Source: Cellulosimicrobium cellulans
GTDB lineage: Bacteria > Actinomycetota > Actinomycetes > Actinomycetales > Cellulomonadaceae
NCBI RefSeq assembly: GCF_024124905.1
Contig: NZ_JAMXST010000001.1
Coordinates: 434,001 to 498,000 of the forward strand
Reading direction: 5' to 3'
DNA length: 64,000 bases
Below, piece by piece: positions 49,901-60,018 of this stretch. The notes under the pieces were generated by a model that worked only from the letters and a program-made list of their open reading frames with translations, did no database searches and had not been told where the DNA came from. The translations under genes were made by a program, and so were the position numbers. Positions within the stretch are counted from its first letter, which is position 1, and every line of letters starts with the position of its first letter.

Positions 49901-51519
49901 GTGACGAGCTCCTCGCGGATCGCGTCCAGCGGCGGGTTCGTCACCTGCGCGAACATCTGCGTGAAGTAGTCGAACAGCAGGCGCGGACGCTTCGCGAGGA
50001 CGGCGATGGGCGTGTCCGTGCCCATCGCGCCCAGCGGCTCCGCCCCCGTGTTGGCCATCGGGGTGAGGATGACCTTGAGCTCCTCCTGCGTGTACCCGAA
50101 GGCGCGCTGGCGGCGCTCGACGGACGCGGGGCTGTGCGCGACGTGCTCGCGCTCGGGGAGCTGGTCGAGGTAGACCGCGTTCTCGGCGACCCACTGCGCG
50201 TACGGGCGCTGGGCGGCGAGCTGGGACTTGATCTCCTCGTCCTCGATGATCCGGCCCTGGCCGGTGTCGACGAGGAACATGCGGCCGGGCTCGAGGCGGC
50301 CCTTGCGGACGATCGTCGCGGGGTCGAGGTCGAGCACGCCCGCCTCGCTCGCGAGCACCACGAGGCCGTCCTCGGTCACCCAGTAGCGCCCCGGGCGCAG
50401 GCCGTTGCGGTCCAGGACCGCGCCGATAAGCGTGCCGTCGGTGAAGTTGAGGCACGCGGGGCCGTCCCACGGCTCCATGAGCGTCGAGTGGTACTCGTAG
50501 AACGCGCGCAGGTCCGGGTCCATGTCGGCGTGGTTCTCCCACGCCTCCGGGATCATCATGAGCACCGCGTGCGGCAGCGAGCGGCCCGAGAGGTGCAGGA
50601 GCTCGAGCACCTCGTCGAAGCTCGCCGAGTCGCTGGAGCCCTCCGAGCACACCGGCAGGAGCGGGGCGAGGTCGCCGACGGCCTCGCTCGCGAGGGTGCC
50701 CTCACGCGCCGCCATCCAGTTCCGGTTGCCGCGCACCGTGTTGATCTCGCCGTTGTGCGCGATCATGCGGAACGGCTGCGCGAGCGGCCACGACGGGAAC
50801 GTGTTCGTCGAGAACCGCGAGTGCACGAGCGCGATCTCGCTCGCGTACCGCGGGTCGGACAGGTCGGGGAAGAACGGCTCGAGCTGCGCCGTCGTGAGCA
50901 TCCCCTTGTACGTGAGGGTGCGCGCCGAGAGCGACGCGAAGAACAGGCCGAGCTCGTTCTCCGCGCGCTTGCGCAGGCGGTACGTGCGACGGTCGAGCTC
51001 GACGCCGGACAGCTCGCGCGCGGGGTCCGCGACGACGACCTGACGGAACAGCGGCATGGACGCACGCGCGCTCGGGCCGACGAGGTCGGCCGTGACGGGC
51101 ACGTCGCGCCACGCGAGGACCTCGAGCTTCTCCTCCGCCGCGATCGTCTCGACGCCACGGGCCGCCTCGGCGGCGGCGTCGGCCTCCTGCGGGAGGAAGG
51201 CCATGCCGATGGCGTAGTGGCCCGCGGGCGGGAGCTCCGCGTCGACCACGTCGCGCACGAACGCGTCGGGAATCTGCGTGAGGATCCCGGCGCCGTCGCC
51301 GCTGTTCTCCTCGGCACCGACGGCGCCGCGGTGGTCGAGGTTGAGCAGGGCCGTCAGCCCCGCGTCAACGATGTCGCGTCCGGGCGTGCCGCGGAGCGTC
51401 GCCACGAAGGCGACGCCGCACGCGTCGTGCTCGGCGGCGGGGTCGTACAGACCGGATGCCGTGGGAGGGGCGGACAGGGCGGGTGCCCGGTGCGCGTCCC
51501 GATACTGCGGCGTGGTCAT
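46936..51519 (-). CDS. gltB: glutamate synthase large subunit
   Basis: Glutamine-dependent glutamate synthase, the main ammonia assimilation enzyme with glutamine synthetase. The 1527-residue protein has a class II glutaminase domain whose nucleophile is Cys34 (HDACGVAF), exposed after removal of a 33-residue propeptide; a central domain; the FMN-binding synthase domain ([14 protein letters not shown] near residue 1035) with the 3Fe-4S cysteines [12 protein letters not shown]; and a C-terminal GXGXG domain. ATG at 51519 has GAGGA upstream; ATG-like starts 15 bases earlier are less well placed. Confidence 0.97.
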   Translation of the reverse strand: MTTPQYRDAHRAPALSAPPTASGLYDPAAEHDACGVAFVATLRGTPGRDIVDAGLTALLNLDHRGAVGAEENSGDGAGILTQIPDAFVRDVVDAELPPAGHYAIGMAFLPQEADAAAEAARGVETIAAEEKLEVLAWRDVPVTADLVGPSARASMPLFRQVVVADPARELSGVELDRRTYRLRKRAENELGLFFASLSARTLTYKGMLTTAQLEPFFPDLSDPRYASEIALVHSRFSTNTFPSWPLAQPFRMIAHNGEINTVRGNRNWMAAREGTLASEAVGDLAPLLPVCSEGSSDSASFDEVLELLHLSGRSLPHAVLMMIPEAWENHADMDPDLRAFYEYHSTLMEPWDGPACLNFTDGTLIGAVLDRNGLRPGRYWVTEDGLVVLASEAGVLDLDPATIVRKGRLEPGRMFLVDTGQGRIIEDEEIKSQLAAQRPYAQWVAENAVYLDQLPEREHVAHSPASVERRQRAFGYTQEELKVILTPMANTGAEPLGAMGTDTPIAVLAKRPRLLFDYFTQMFAQVTNPPLDAIREELVTSIGGAIGPEPNLLVDTPEHARKLMLPFPVLDNDQLAKIIRVDKDPKLSGIFRAVTIKGLYRVAGGGESLLARLEEIFAEVDEHVAAGASFIVLSDRDSDAEHAPIPSLLLSSAVHHHLLRRHTRTQVSLVVEAGDVREVHHVALLIGYGAAAVNPYLAMETVEDLARRGYLTVDPAKAVANLIKGLGKGVLKVMSKMGISTISSYRGAQVFEAVGLSHDLVQAFFTGTTSRLSGIGLDVVAAEVAARHVDAYPKSGNHRPHVRLTTGGEYQWRRDSEEHLFDPETVFRLQHATRERRFDIFRQYTHRVDEQSSRLMTLRGLLALREGERPAVPLDEVEPVSEIVKRFNTGAMSYGSISAEAHETLAIAMNRLGGRSNTGEGGEDPERLYDPERRSKVKQIASGRFGVTSEYLTNADDIQIKLAQGAKPGEGGQLPGHKVYPWVAKTRHSTPGVGLISPPPHHDIYSIEDLAQLIHDAKNANPAARIHVKLVSEFGVGTVATGVSKAHADVVLISGHDGGTGASPLTSLKHAGTPWEIGLAETQQTLVLNNLRDRIVVQVDGQMKTGRDVVVAALLGAEEFGFATAPMVVSGCVMMRVCHLDTCPVGVATQNPELRARFTGKPEFVVNFFEFIAEEVREYLARLGFRTVEEAIGRVELLDTRKAIDHWKAQGLDLGPVLERPVPVEGASLRNTTTQDHGLEKALDNQLVALAEDALERREPVRISLPVRNVNRTVGTMLGHEVTKRFRGEGLPDDTIDVTLTGSAGQSLGAFLPRGVTLRLFGDANDYVGKGLSGGRIVVRPDRNAVLTGSSNVVAGNVIGYGATSGEIFLRGRVGERFGVRNSGATLVVEGVGDHGCEYMTGGTVLVLGPTGRNFGAGMSGGTAYVLDLREGNVNTSALATGELGLSPLEDAEVALVEQLVRRHHEETGSPLAAELLEDFPAAVQRFTRVLPTDFARMRSALEKAESAGLDPAAPGVWDQILEVARG

Positions 51520-51615
51520 CAACACCGTCCTCACAGGCGCCCGACCGAGACGGCCGGGCTGGTTCCAGCTGGGGGGTTCGGGACGTCGTCGGCCCTATGG
51601 ACATGACAGAACCCA

Positions 51616-51631
51616 CCGGGCGGTCGCCCGG
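51616..51631 (-). terminator. small hairpin after lgt
   Basis: CCGGGCG-GT-CGCCCGG, 7 bp with a 2-base loop, lies 26 bases beyond the lgt stop and may end the trp-lgt transcript. It is short, so the call is weak. Confidence 0.4.
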
Positions 51632-51657
51632 CGGATTCGCCTATGAATGACGGATGC

Positions 51658-52671
51658 TCAGCGACCGGGGTCTGGTCGCGCGGCATCTGCCTGCTCGGAC
51701 TCCTCCGAGTCGTCGGAGTCCTCGGTCGTCGAGGGGTCCTCGTCGTCGGTCGACTCCTCGACCGGCTCCTCGGACCCCGTGGTGGACGCCTCGTCCGGAG
51801 CGTCGAGGGACACCGTCTCCTCGCGCCCGGGGTGGCGACGCCCGACAACGATAAACGCAATCAGCGCACCGACACCGACCAGGATCGAGGTCCAGACGTT
51901 CAGCCGGAGGCCGAGGACGAGCTCGGCCTCGTCGATGCGCAGCATCTCGATCCACACACGACCGAGCGTGTAGACGAAGACGTAGAGCCAGAATACCCGA
52001 CCATGACCCAGCCGGAACCGACGGTCCAGGTAGATCAGGAGCAGGGCAGCGCCGATGTTCCAGACCATCTCGTAGAGGAACGTCGGGTGGAACAGGGTGC
52101 CCGGCGGGTACCCGGCCGCGGCGGCCACGGAGTCGTCGACGCGCAGCCCCCAGGGGAGGGTCGTCGGGGCGCCGAACAGCTCCTGGTTGAACCAGTTGCC
52201 GAGCCGGCCGACGGCCTGCGCGAGCAGCAGGCCGGGCGCCAGGGCGTCCGCGAACGCGGGGAAGCTCACGCGCTGGCGGCGGCACCCGATGTACGCGCCG
52301 ACCGCGCCGAGCGCGACGGCGCCCCAGATGCCCAGGCCGCCCTCCCACACGTAGAGCGCGCGGACGGGGTCGCCGTTCGGGCCCCAGTACGGGTCCGGCG
52401 TCGAGAAGACGTGGTAGAGCCGGCCGCCCACGATGCCGAAGGGGACCGCCCAGAAGGCGATCTCCAGGACGTCGTCCGCCTCTCCCCCGCGCTCCACCCA
52501 GCGGCGCCGGGTGAGCCACAGGGCCACCGCGATGCCCGCGAGGATCGCGAGGGCGTACGCCCGGATCGGGAACGGCCCGACATACCACGTGTGCTGCGGG
52601 GGGCTCGGGAGCGCGGCGGGCAGGGCGCCCGCGGCCTCCACGAGCTGCCCGACGGCGAGCGCGGCGCTCAT
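51658..52671 (-). CDS. lgt: prolipoprotein diacylglyceryl transferase
   Basis: Membrane enzyme that adds diacylglycerol to the lipobox cysteine of lipoproteins. The 337-residue protein has about seven membrane helices and the family signature region GRLGNWFNQELFG near residue 158, with PIRAYAL near the start and HPTFLYE near 205. After the last helix (about residue 280) comes a 55-residue acidic Ser/Thr/Glu/Asp tail, longer than in most homologues. ATG at 52671 overlaps the trpA stop as ATGA. The trpA-lgt coupling is a common actinobacterial arrangement. Confidence 0.96.
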   Translation of the reverse strand: MSAALAVGQLVEAAGALPAALPSPPQHTWYVGPFPIRAYALAILAGIAVALWLTRRRWVERGGEADDVLEIAFWAVPFGIVGGRLYHVFSTPDPYWGPNGDPVRALYVWEGGLGIWGAVALGAVGAYIGCRRQRVSFPAFADALAPGLLLAQAVGRLGNWFNQELFGAPTTLPWGLRVDDSVAAAAGYPPGTLFHPTFLYEMVWNIGAALLLIYLDRRFRLGHGRVFWLYVFVYTLGRVWIEMLRIDEAELVLGLRLNVWTSILVGVGALIAFIVVGRRHPGREETVSLDAPDEASTTGSEEPVEESTDDEDPSTTEDSDDSEESEQADAARPDPGR

Positions 52672-53579
52672 GCGACCACCTCTCCTGTCGTCGTCGTGCC
52701 GGCCGGGACGCCGTCGCCGGCCCCGTCCCGGCCCGCGCGGACGCCCGCGACGAGGTCCGCCGCGACGGCCTTCAGGGCGGCGACCCGCTCGTCCCACGGC
52801 GCGTCGCCCAGGAGCGGGCGGACGAACGCGGAGCCGACGATGACGCCGTCGGCGTAGCGGCCGACCTCGGCGGCCTGCTCGCCGGTGGACACGCCGAGCC
52901 CGACGCACACCAGGTCGGCGCCGGCGGCGCGCGTGTCGGCGACGAGCCGCGCGGCCTGCGGCCCGACGGCCGCCCGCACGCCCGTGACGCCCATCGTCGA
53001 GGCGGCGTAGACGAACCCGCGCGACGCGCGCGCCGTGAGCCGCAGCCGCTCGGCCGTCGAGCTCGGCGCGACGAGGAAAACGCGGTCCAGCCCGTGCGCC
53101 TCCGACGCGTCCAGCCACGCGCGGCCTTCGTCGGGGATGAGGTCGGGCGTGATGAGCCCGGCTCCCCCGGCGGCGGCGAGGTCGCGCGCGAACGCGTCGA
53201 CGCCGTACCGCAGGACGGGGTTCCAGTACGTCATGACGAGCACCGGGACCCGGCCGCCGGTGCGTTCGGTGACGGCAGCGACGACGCGGAACACGTCGGC
53301 GACGCGCACGCCCGCGTCGAGCGCGGTCTGCGCGGCGGCCTGGATCACCGGACCGTCCATCACGGGGTCGGTGTACGGGATGCCGAGCTCCAGCACGTCC
53401 ACGCCCGAGTCGACGAGCGCGAGCGCCGCCTCGATCGAGCGGTCCACGGTCGGGAAGCCGACGGGCAGGTAGGCCACGAGCGCGGCCCGACCCTCCGCGC
53501 GGAGCTCGAGCAGGCGGCGCGCGGTGCCCGACGCGCCTGCGGTCGTCCCGGGGGCGTCCTTGGTCCGTGCCGCGCTCAC
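52668..53579 (-). CDS. trpA: tryptophan synthase alpha chain
   Basis: Cleaves indole-3-glycerol phosphate to indole and passes it to the beta chain. The 303-residue TIM barrel has [10 protein letters not shown] near residue 35, the catalytic glutamate and aspartate in [15 protein letters not shown] near 63-77, and GVTGVR with the mobile loop near 190. GTG at 53579 overlaps the trpB stop (GTGA). The C-terminal 25 residues are Gly/Thr-rich. Coupled on both sides, to trpB and lgt. Confidence 0.97.
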   Translation of the reverse strand: MSAARTKDAPGTTAGASGTARRLLELRAEGRAALVAYLPVGFPTVDRSIEAALALVDSGVDVLELGIPYTDPVMDGPVIQAAAQTALDAGVRVADVFRVVAAVTERTGGRVPVLVMTYWNPVLRYGVDAFARDLAAAGGAGLITPDLIPDEGRAWLDASEAHGLDRVFLVAPSSTAERLRLTARASRGFVYAASTMGVTGVRAAVGPQAARLVADTRAAGADLVCVGLGVSTGEQAAEVGRYADGVIVGSAFVRPLLGDAPWDERVAALKAVAADLVAGVRAGRDGAGDGVPAGTTTTGEVVA

Positions 53580-54892
53580 AGCTGTCCCTCCGTGCCTGTC
53601 GCCGTCTCGGCGATCGCGTCGTCGTCCACGAGGTCGAACCACCGGGCGGCGGTCGCGACGTCCTTGTCCCCGCGCCCCGAGAGGTTCACCAGGATCACGT
53701 GGTCGGTGCGGCCCGCGGCGGCCGCCGCGCGGCCGACCCGCAGCGCGCCGGCGAGCGCGTGCGCCGACTCGATCGCGGGGATGATGCCCTCCGTGCGGCA
53801 CAGCAGCCGGAAGGCCTCCATGGCCTCGGAGTCGGTCACGGGCTCGTAGGTGGCCCGACCGAGGTCGTGGAGCCACGAGTGCGCCGGGCCGACGCTCGGG
53901 TAGTCGAGCCCCGCCGAGACCGAGTGGCTGGGCAAGGTCTGGCCGTCGTCGTCCTGCAGCAGGTACGAGCGCGCACCGTGCAGGACGCCGGGAGCGCCTC
54001 CGCTGAAGCGGGCCGCGTGGCGGCCGGTCTCCACGCCCTCGCCGCCGGCCTCGAAGCCGTAGAGCTCGACGCCCTCGTCGTCGAGGAACGCGTTGAACAG
54101 GCCGAGCGCGTTGGACCCTCCGCCGACGCACGCCGCGAGCGCGTCCGGCAGCCGCCCGATGCGGTCGAGGATCTGCGTGCGCGCCTCCTCGCCGATGACG
54201 CGGTGGAACTCGCGCACCATCTCGGGGAAGGGGTGCGGGCCGGTCACGGTGCCGAGGAGGTAGTGCGTCGTGTCGACGTTCGCGACCCAGTCGCGGAGCG
54301 CCTCGTTGATCGCGTCCTTGAGCGTGCGCTGCCCGATCGTCACGGGCACGACCTCGGCGCCGAGCAGGCGCATGCGGGCCACGTTGAGCGCCTGGCGCCG
54401 CGTGTCCTCCTCGCCCATGTACACGACGCACTCGAGGTCGAGCAGGGCCGCGGCCGTCGCCGTCGCGACGCCGTGCTGGCCCGCCCCGGTCTCGGCGATC
54501 ACGCGCGTCTTGCCCATCCGCTTGACGAGCAGCGCCTGGCCGAGGACGTTGTTGATCTTGTGCGAGCCGGTGTGGTTGAGGTCCTCGCGCTTGAGGAAGA
54601 CGCGCGAGCCGCCCGCGTGCTGCGCGAAGCGCGGCACCTCGGTGAGCGGGCTGGGACGCCCGGTGTACTCGCGCTGGAGGCGCGCGAGCTCGTTCACGAA
54701 CGCCGGGTCGTCGAGCGCCTTGCGGTACTCGGTCTCCAGCTCGTCCAGGGCGGCGACGAGCGCCTCGGGGACGAACCGTCCGCCGAACTCGCCGAAGTAG
54801 GGACCCTCCTGGGTCGCGAGGGAGCGCGTCAGGTCGGCGCGCACGGAGTGCTCGGCACTCCGTGAGGTGGTCGAAGGTGTCGAGTCGGGCAC
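53576..54892 (-). CDS. trpB: tryptophan synthase beta chain
   Basis: PLP enzyme that joins indole and serine to make tryptophan. The 438-residue protein has [14 protein letters not shown] near residue 30, the PLP lysine in HTGSHKINN near 107, [12 protein letters not shown] near 130 and the phosphate-binding GGGSNALG near 252. GTG at 54892 has AGGAGGA about 9 bases upstream. An early CGGAGTG/CACTCCG inverted repeat lies in the codons for residues 11-17. Confidence 0.97.
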   Translation of the reverse strand: MPDSTPSTTSRSAEHSVRADLTRSLATQEGPYFGEFGGRFVPEALVAALDELETEYRKALDDPAFVNELARLQREYTGRPSPLTEVPRFAQHAGGSRVFLKREDLNHTGSHKINNVLGQALLVKRMGKTRVIAETGAGQHGVATATAAALLDLECVVYMGEEDTRRQALNVARMRLLGAEVVPVTIGQRTLKDAINEALRDWVANVDTTHYLLGTVTGPHPFPEMVREFHRVIGEEARTQILDRIGRLPDALAACVGGGSNALGLFNAFLDDEGVELYGFEAGGEGVETGRHAARFSGGAPGVLHGARSYLLQDDDGQTLPSHSVSAGLDYPSVGPAHSWLHDLGRATYEPVTDSEAMEAFRLLCRTEGIIPAIESAHALAGALRVGRAAAAAGRTDHVILVNLSGRGDKDVATAARWFDLVDDDAIAETATGTEGQL

Positions 54893-54971
54893 GGGGCCGG
54901 TCCTCCTGCGTGGTGGGGTGTGCTGGGCCGGGGCGCGGCGCCTGCGGCGTGACGGACGGAGCCGTCGTGCC

Positions 54972-55784
54972 TCAGGGCCGCACGGACCACAGCGACGGGT
55001 GCGACCCGGCCGCGACGAGGTCCGCGACGGACGAGCGCGGGGCGTCGTCGGTCACGAGCGCCTCGCCGACGAGCACCGCGTGCGCACCGGAACGGGCATA
55101 GTCCATGACGTCGTGCGGCCCGCGCACGCCGGACTCGGCGACGCGGACGACCTCGTCCGGGATGGCGGGCGCGAGGCGCGCGAACGTGGTGCGGTCCACG
55201 TCGAGCGTCTTGAGATCGCGCGAGTTGACGCCCACGACGCGGGCGCCCGCGTCGAGCGCGCGCGAGACCTCGTCCAGCGTGTGCACCTCGACGAGCGCCG
55301 TCATCCCGAGCGAGTGGACGCGCTCGACGAGCGACGTGAGGACCGTCTGCTCGAGCGCGGCGACGATGAGGAGGACGATGTCGGCACCGTGCGCGCGCGC
55401 CTCCCACACCTGGTACGGCGTCACGACGAAGTCCTTGCGGAGCACGGGGACGTCGACCCGGGCACGCACGGCGTCGAGGTCGGCGAGGCTGCCGTTGAAC
55501 CGCCGCTGCTCGGTGAGCACGGAGATCGCGGCCGCGCCGCCCTTCTCGTACTCCCCGGCGAGCTCGGCCGGGTCGGAGATCGCCGCGAGCGCACCCTTGC
55601 TGGGGCTCGAGCGCTTCACCTCGGCGATGACCGCGACCGCGTCGTCCGCCTTGAGGCGGCTCACGCACTCGAGCGCGCCGGGGAGGCGGGACGCACGTTC
55701 CTTCAGCTCGTCGAGCGAGGTCGCCGCCTGACGCACCGCGAGATCCTCGCGCACGCCCGCGACGATGTCGTCCAGAACCGTCAT
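54972..55784 (-). CDS. trpC: indole-3-glycerol phosphate synthase
   Basis: Closes the indole ring, the fourth tryptophan-specific step. The 270-residue barrel has [12 protein letters not shown] near residue 53 with the catalytic lysine, VLRKDFVV near 115, VEVHTLDE near 165 and [10 protein letters not shown] near 187. ATG at 55784 is chosen because the upstream part of the frame is low-complexity and GGGAGTGG precedes the ATG. trpF is not needed beside it because actinobacteria use PriA. The 79-base gap to trpB is small, so co-transcription is likely. Confidence 0.96.
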   Translation of the reverse strand: MTVLDDIVAGVREDLAVRQAATSLDELKERASRLPGALECVSRLKADDAVAVIAEVKRSSPSKGALAAISDPAELAGEYEKGGAAAISVLTEQRRFNGSLADLDAVRARVDVPVLRKDFVVTPYQVWEARAHGADIVLLIVAALEQTVLTSLVERVHSLGMTALVEVHTLDEVSRALDAGARVVGVNSRDLKTLDVDRTTFARLAPAIPDEVVRVAESGVRGPHDVMDYARSGAHAVLVGEALVTDDAPRSSVADLVAAGSHPSLWSVRP

Positions 55785-55881
55785 CGTCCCACCACTCCCC
55801 GTGTCGTCCCGCCCCCCGGCCGGGCCGGTCGGCCATCGTGCACCCACAGGTTCGGGCCGACCCGTTGACAGGGAGGTACCT

Positions 55882-55887
55882 GCCATC
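55882..55887 (-). promoter_or_regulatory. possible -10 element for trpC
   Basis: TACGAT lies about 98 bases before trpC in the 176-base gap after the DUF2752 gene. No good -35 is seen. A TTGACA on the opposite strand nearby faces no gene. I find no tryptophan-rich leader peptide here. Confidence 0.35.
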
Positions 55888-55960
55888 GTAGAGCCGCCCC
55901 CGAGTGACGATGACCACGGCCCAGCCCCCGAGACGGCCGTCGCGGCGCTGCCCGACCGTC

Positions 55961-56392
55961 TCACCCCGCTGCCGGGCCGAGCCACGGGGCGAGCGCGGGC
56001 ACGTTCCGCAGGACGCCGAAGAGGAGGAGGACGCCGAGGGAGGCCCACGCGACCCCGGCAGGGAGGCGCGGGGCCGGGCGCCCGCGCCAGGCCCGGACGA
56101 GCCAAATGGCCCACAGCGCGACGAGCAGCGGCGCGACGACGACCCAGAGGGGGTTCATGGACCACGCCGCGGCGAGGTCGAGGTGCACGAGGTCGTGGGT
56201 GGCGCGCAGGCCGCCGCACCCCGGGCACGCGAGGCCGGTCAGGGCGAGCAGGGGGCACGTGACGTAGTGCCCCGGGCGGTTCGGGTCGACGGCACCGACG
56301 TAGACCACCGCCGCCGCGACGAGCGCGCCGACCGCGAGGGGTGCCTGCGCCGCGCGCGGGACCCGTCGACGTCGCACGGCCTCGGACGTCAC
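55961..56392 (-). CDS. DUF2752 membrane protein
   Basis: A 143-residue membrane protein with three helices (about residues 17-37, 75-98 and 108-128) and the family signature [17 protein letters not shown] near residue 57, whose two cysteines and histidine suggest metal or redox chemistry. GTG at 56392 lies 11 bases after the DUF4190 stop. The function of the family is unknown. It sits between the trpE and trpC ends of the tryptophan cluster. Confidence 0.85.
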   Translation of the reverse strand: MTSEAVRRRRVPRAAQAPLAVGALVAAAVVYVGAVDPNRPGHYVTCPLLALTGLACPGCGGLRATHDLVHLDLAAAWSMNPLWVVVAPLLVALWAIWLVRAWRGRPAPRLPAGVAWASLGVLLLFGVLRNVPALAPWLGPAAG

Positions 56393-56403
56393 GTGCGCAC
56401 CCG

Positions 56404-56886
56404 TCAGTACTGGTCCGGGATCGTCCCGACCCAGGCGAGGATGCCCGGGACGAAGATCAGCAGGGAGAGCAGGCCGATCACCGACAGAGCGATCGCGACC
56501 CAGCCGAGGATGATCCCTGCCGTCGCCATGCCGTCGTTGTCCGCCTGGCCCTCCGCGACCGCTCGCTTCGCGGCGTTGCCGACGATCACCGCCGGGATGC
56601 CCGTGAAGAACCCACAGCTCAGCACGAACGAGGCGATCCCGAGCACGAGCGACCAGATGGCCAGGTTGTTCTTCGGGTAGTACGGGGGCGCCCCGTAGGC
56701 GCTCGCCGGGTACTGCTGACCCGGGTACTGCCCGGCGACGTACTGCGGCTGCGCCGCGTAGGGCGCCCCCGCAGGGTCGCCCGTCGGGGGCTGCGGGCCG
56801 CCGGGCGCCGACGAGCCGTACGGCGCCTGCGACCCGTCCTGCGGGCCTGCGGGGTCGTACGGGCCGGGTCCCGGCGGCTGCGTCAC
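56404..56886 (-). CDS. DUF4190 membrane protein
   Basis: A 160-residue protein. The first 70 residues are a Pro/Gly/Gln/Tyr-rich, probably disordered cytosolic segment; then [21 protein letters not shown] starts a two-helix DUF4190 module (in part [12 protein letters not shown]), with [12 protein letters not shown] between the helices and [20 protein letters not shown] (part). GTG at 56886 overlaps the stop of the HGxxPAAW gene as GTGA. Function unknown; such proteins are common beside actinobacterial envelope genes. Confidence 0.85.
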   Translation of the reverse strand: MTQPPGPGPYDPAGPQDGSQAPYGSSAPGGPQPPTGDPAGAPYAAQPQYVAGQYPGQQYPASAYGAPPYYPKNNLAIWSLVLGIASFVLSCGFFTGIPAVIVGNAAKRAVAEGQADNDGMATAGIILGWVAIALSVIGLLSLLIFVPGILAWVGTIPDQY

Positions 56887-57134
56887 CGCGTGGCCTGCTT
56901 CTGGCCGTAGCCCGCGTTCCGCAGGACGAGCCCGCCGATCAGCGCCACGGCCACGACGCCCATGCCGACCCAGAACAGCCAGACGGCGGCGACGACCACC
57001 CCGATCGCGGCCACGAGGGCCCCGACCATGATGCCGATCATCGTGAACCAGGCGGCGACGGTGTGGCCGTGGTTCGTGGGCGGAGCCGCGGGCGGCAGGT
57101 AGGCGATCTCGGTCGTCTGCTGGTTCTCGGCCAT
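56883..57134 (-). CDS. HGxxPAAW family membrane protein
   Basis: An 83-residue protein with the motif NHGHTVAAW near residue 21, a degenerate form of the family HGxTPAAW signature (A for P), followed by two membrane helices. In actinobacteria this family is typically found in the trp operon after trpE; its role is not known. ATG at 57134 gives MAENQQTTEIAYLPPA; TTG at 57155 would add seven residues. Stop overlaps the DUF4190 start. Confidence 0.85.
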   Translation of the reverse strand: MAENQQTTEIAYLPPAAPPTNHGHTVAAWFTMIGIMVGALVAAIGVVVAAVWLFWVGMGVVAVALIGGLVLRNAGYGQKQATR

Positions 57135-57242
57135 GAGGGTCGTGCCTTTCGTCAAGATGTGGTCAGAGCCTATCGGACCGGGCCGGTGCCCGTCCCCCGC
57201 GCGGTCCCCGGACGGGGCGACGGGAGCGGGTGTCCGCGCTGC

Positions 57243-57899
57243 TCAGCGGTCCGTGGGGTCCTCGCCGCGGGACAGCGCGTCCCACGCGTCGTGGTCGGAG
57301 AGGTCGTCGGGTGCGGGGCTCTCCGCGGTCCTCGCCGTGGCGTCCGGGCGGTCCTCGGGACCCGTCGCGGACGGCGCCGGGGGGCCCGGGGGCACCGGGC
57401 CCGCCGCGCGCTCGTGCCGGGTCGAGGCGCCCGCCCACGACCGCGAGCCGAGCGCGACCCACACCACCGCGAGCACGGTGAGGACGCCGAGTGCCGCGGC
57501 GAGCCAGGGCGCGGCGGTCAGCTCGACGGGCGCGGTGAGCTCCGTGACGCTGGTCGCGTCCGCGACGGCCGACCGGGCGCTGGGCTCCGGGTCGAGCGCG
57601 ACGCCGAGCGCGGAGACGGCCGCGACGACCCCGCTCGCCGCGGCGACGGCGAGCACGACCCACCGGCCGACGCGGCCGACGAGCCCCAGCGCGAGCGCGG
57701 CGGCGACGAGCACGAGCGCCGACGCGCTCACCCCCGGCGCCGCCGACGTCCCGGCGACGGCGACCGCGACCTCCGGGTCGAGCGCCGTCGCGCCGGTCGT
57801 GCTCAGCCACGTGGGCACGGCCGTCGCGAGGGTCGCGCCGCCGAGCAGGAGCAGGACCCAGATCGCGGTGCGCCGGCTCGGCCCGGCCGGGCGGCTCAC
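57243..57899 (-). CDS. Trp-operon-associated membrane protein
   Basis: A 218-residue membrane protein with four predicted helices (about residues 12-30, 60-78, 82-103 and 133-150) and a Pro/Asp-rich cytosolic tail ending in DAWDALSRGEDPT. This matches the actinobacterial Trp_oprn_chp family (PF09534-type), which is known only by its position. GTG at 57899 overlaps the trpE stop as GTGA. Possible roles in tryptophan export or anchoring are speculation. Confidence 0.88.
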   Translation of the reverse strand: MSRPAGPSRRTAIWVLLLLGGATLATAVPTWLSTTGATALDPEVAVAVAGTSAAPGVSASALVLVAAALALGLVGRVGRWVVLAVAAASGVVAAVSALGVALDPEPSARSAVADATSVTELTAPVELTAAPWLAAALGVLTVLAVVWVALGSRSWAGASTRHERAAGPVPPGPPAPSATGPEDRPDATARTAESPAPDDLSDHDAWDALSRGEDPTDR

Positions 57900-59473
57900 G
57901 CGAGCCCCCGCAGCCGCGCCGCGACCTGGACGGCCCGGACCGCGGCGGCGGCCTTGTTGCGCGACTCCGCGTACTCGAGCGCGGGCACCGAGTCCGCGAC
58001 GATGCCGCCGCCCGCCTGGACGCTCGCGCGACCGTCGCGGATCAGCGCGGTCCGGATCGCGATGGCCATGTCCATGTTCCCGTCGAAGTCGAAGTACCCC
58101 GCGGTCCCACCGTAGATCCCGCGCGACGCCGGCTCGAGCTCGTCGATGAGGGCGATCGCGCGCGGCTTGGGCGCGCCGGAGAGCGTCCCGGCCGGGAACG
58201 TCGCCCGGAAGGCGTCCAGCGCGGTCGCGCCGTCGCGCAGCGTCCCGACGACCGTCGAGCACAGGTGCATGATGTGGCTGAACCGCTTGGTCGCCATGAA
58301 CTCCACGACCTCGACGGACGTCGGCTCGCACACCTTGACGAGGTCGTTGCGCGACAGGTCCACGAGCATGATGTGCTCGGCGAGCTCCTTCGGGTCCTGC
58401 AGGAGCTCCTCGCCCAGCGCGACGTCCTCCTCGGGCGTCGCGCCGCGCGGCCGGGAGCCGGCGATCGGGAACGTCGTGACGCGCCCGTCCTCGACCTTCA
58501 CGAGCGTCTCGGGGCTGGACCCGACGACCGCGAAGTCCCGCCCGTCCGCGTCCGTGAGCTGGAAGTAGTACATGTACGGGCTCGGGTTGATCGTCCGCAG
58601 CGCGCGGTAGACGTCGAGCGGGTCCGCCGGGCAGTCGAGGTCCAGGCGCTGGGACAGCACCACCTGGAACACCTCGCCCTCGCGGATCGCGTCCTTGCCC
58701 GCGACGACGGACGCCTCGAACTCCTCGCGCGTCGAGCGGAACTCGAGCGCGGGCTCGGCGGCGTCCGGGGCGAGGACCGACGCGACGTGCGCGCCTCCGG
58801 CCACGAGCCGGGCCTGCATCGCGTCCAGCCGCGCGACGGCGTCCGCGTAGGCCTCGTCGACGCGCTCGTCCGTGTCGTCGAAGTTGATCGCGTTGGCGAC
58901 GAGCCACACGCTGCCCTCCGCGTGGTCGACGACCGCGAGGTCCGTCGCGAGGCACAGCGTGAGCTCGGGCACGCCGAGCTCGTCCGGCGCGTCCGCGGGC
59001 AGGGTCGGCTCCCAGTGCCGGATCACGTCCCAGCCGATCGCGCCCGCAAGGCCGCCCGTGAGCGGCGGCAGGCCCTCGACGGCGGGCGTCCGCAGCACGT
59101 CGAGCGTCGCCTCCAGCACCGCCACGACGTCGCCCTCGAGCGGGACGCCGGTCGGCACGTCACCGGACCAGACGGCCCGGCCCTCGCGCGCCGTGAGCGT
59201 CGCGCGGGACGCGACGCCGACGAACGAGTACCGGGCCCACCGCCCGTCCGACTCGGCGGACTCCAGGACGAACGTCCCCGGCCGGCCCTGCGCCAGCGTG
59301 CGGTACAGCCCGACGGGCGTGACGTCGTCGGCGAGGAGGCGCCGGACGACCGGGACCACCCGTCGCGACGTGGCCAGCGCGCGGAAGCCGTCGAGCACGG
59401 GCCACGTCGCGCCCCACGCGGGACCGCCCGCGGGGACGGTGGTGGTCTCGGCCGGGTCGACGGTCGCGCTCAC
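57896..59473 (-). CDS. trpE: anthranilate synthase component I
   Basis: Makes anthranilate from chorismate with ammonia or the TrpG glutaminase; first tryptophan-specific step. The 525-residue protein has the N-terminal [14 protein letters not shown] (tryptophan-feedback region near residue 70), [11 protein letters not shown] near 330, PIAGSRPRG near 355, and the catalytic [11 protein letters not shown] and [11 protein letters not shown] segments. GTG at 59473 overlaps the hisI stop as GTGA. No trpG or trpD is in the window, so those lie elsewhere. Confidence 0.97.
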   Translation of the reverse strand: MSATVDPAETTTVPAGGPAWGATWPVLDGFRALATSRRVVPVVRRLLADDVTPVGLYRTLAQGRPGTFVLESAESDGRWARYSFVGVASRATLTAREGRAVWSGDVPTGVPLEGDVVAVLEATLDVLRTPAVEGLPPLTGGLAGAIGWDVIRHWEPTLPADAPDELGVPELTLCLATDLAVVDHAEGSVWLVANAINFDDTDERVDEAYADAVARLDAMQARLVAGGAHVASVLAPDAAEPALEFRSTREEFEASVVAGKDAIREGEVFQVVLSQRLDLDCPADPLDVYRALRTINPSPYMYYFQLTDADGRDFAVVGSSPETLVKVEDGRVTTFPIAGSRPRGATPEEDVALGEELLQDPKELAEHIMLVDLSRNDLVKVCEPTSVEVVEFMATKRFSHIMHLCSTVVGTLRDGATALDAFRATFPAGTLSGAPKPRAIALIDELEPASRGIYGGTAGYFDFDGNMDMAIAIRTALIRDGRASVQAGGGIVADSVPALEYAESRNKAAAAVRAVQVAARLRGLA

Positions 59474-59931
59474 TGGTTCTCCTCCTCAGGATCGGGGTCG
59501 GGCGTGGTCGAGGGGGCGACGGTGCCGGGCGGCAGGTCGCCGACGACGGCGCCGAGGTCTCCCCCGGCCTCGAAGCACGTGCGCGTGCCGGTGTGGCACG
59601 CGGCCCCGACCTGGTGGACGCGCACGAGCAGCGCGTCCCCGTCGCAGTCGAGGGCGACCGAGCGCACGACCTGTACGTGGCCCGACGTGTCGCCCTTGCG
59701 CCAGTACTCCTGGCGGGACCGGCTCCAGAACGTCACCCGCCCGGTCGTCAGCGTCCGGTGCAGCGCCTCGTCGTCCATCCAGCCGAGCATGAGCACGTCG
59801 CCCGTGTCGTGCTGCTGGACGATCGCGGCGACGAGGCCCGCGTCGTCGCGCTTGAGCCTCGCGGCGATCTCGGGATCGAGCGCCGTGCGGGTCGGCGTGT
59901 CGGTCGTGGGTCCGGTCGTGGAGTCGGGCAC
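59470..59931 (-). CDS. hisI: phosphoribosyl-AMP cyclohydrolase
   Basis: Opens the purine ring of phosphoribosyl-AMP in histidine synthesis. The 153-residue protein has [16 protein letters not shown] near residue 46, [16 protein letters not shown] near 70-85, the metal-binding DCDGD near 95 and CHTGTRTCF near 112 with the catalytic cysteines. GTG at 59931 has TGGCAGGAT 6 bases upstream. Coupled to trpE, so histidine and tryptophan synthesis share a transcript, as is usual in this group. Confidence 0.95.
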   Translation of the reverse strand: MPDSTTGPTTDTPTRTALDPEIAARLKRDDAGLVAAIVQQHDTGDVLMLGWMDDEALHRTLTTGRVTFWSRSRQEYWRKGDTSGHVQVVRSVALDCDGDALLVRVHQVGAACHTGTRTCFEAGGDLGAVVGDLPPGTVAPSTTPDPDPEEENQ

Positions 59932-60018
59932 CCGAGAATCCTGCCAGACGCCGGGCCGCCGCCCGTCCCCCGTCTCGCCCGGCCGGGCGTGACGTGGGTC
60001 GCCCGGCGGCGGCGCGGG

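Noticed and set aside
46744-51606. A 1620-codon open frame on the plus strand opposite gltB
   Set aside because: It lies antisense to a gene with full family motifs, is very rich in Arg, Val, Asp and Glu, and matches no fold. Long antisense frames are a by-product of high GC content.
55785-55960. A tryptophan attenuator before trpC
   Set aside because: No short leader peptide with tandem Trp codons and no clear alternative hairpins are visible.
59976-59989. CGCCCGGCCGGGCG as the terminator of the ABC exporter genes
   Set aside because: It is a self-complementary 14-mer with no loop, and GC-rich chance palindromes are common here; the true terminator is not clear.
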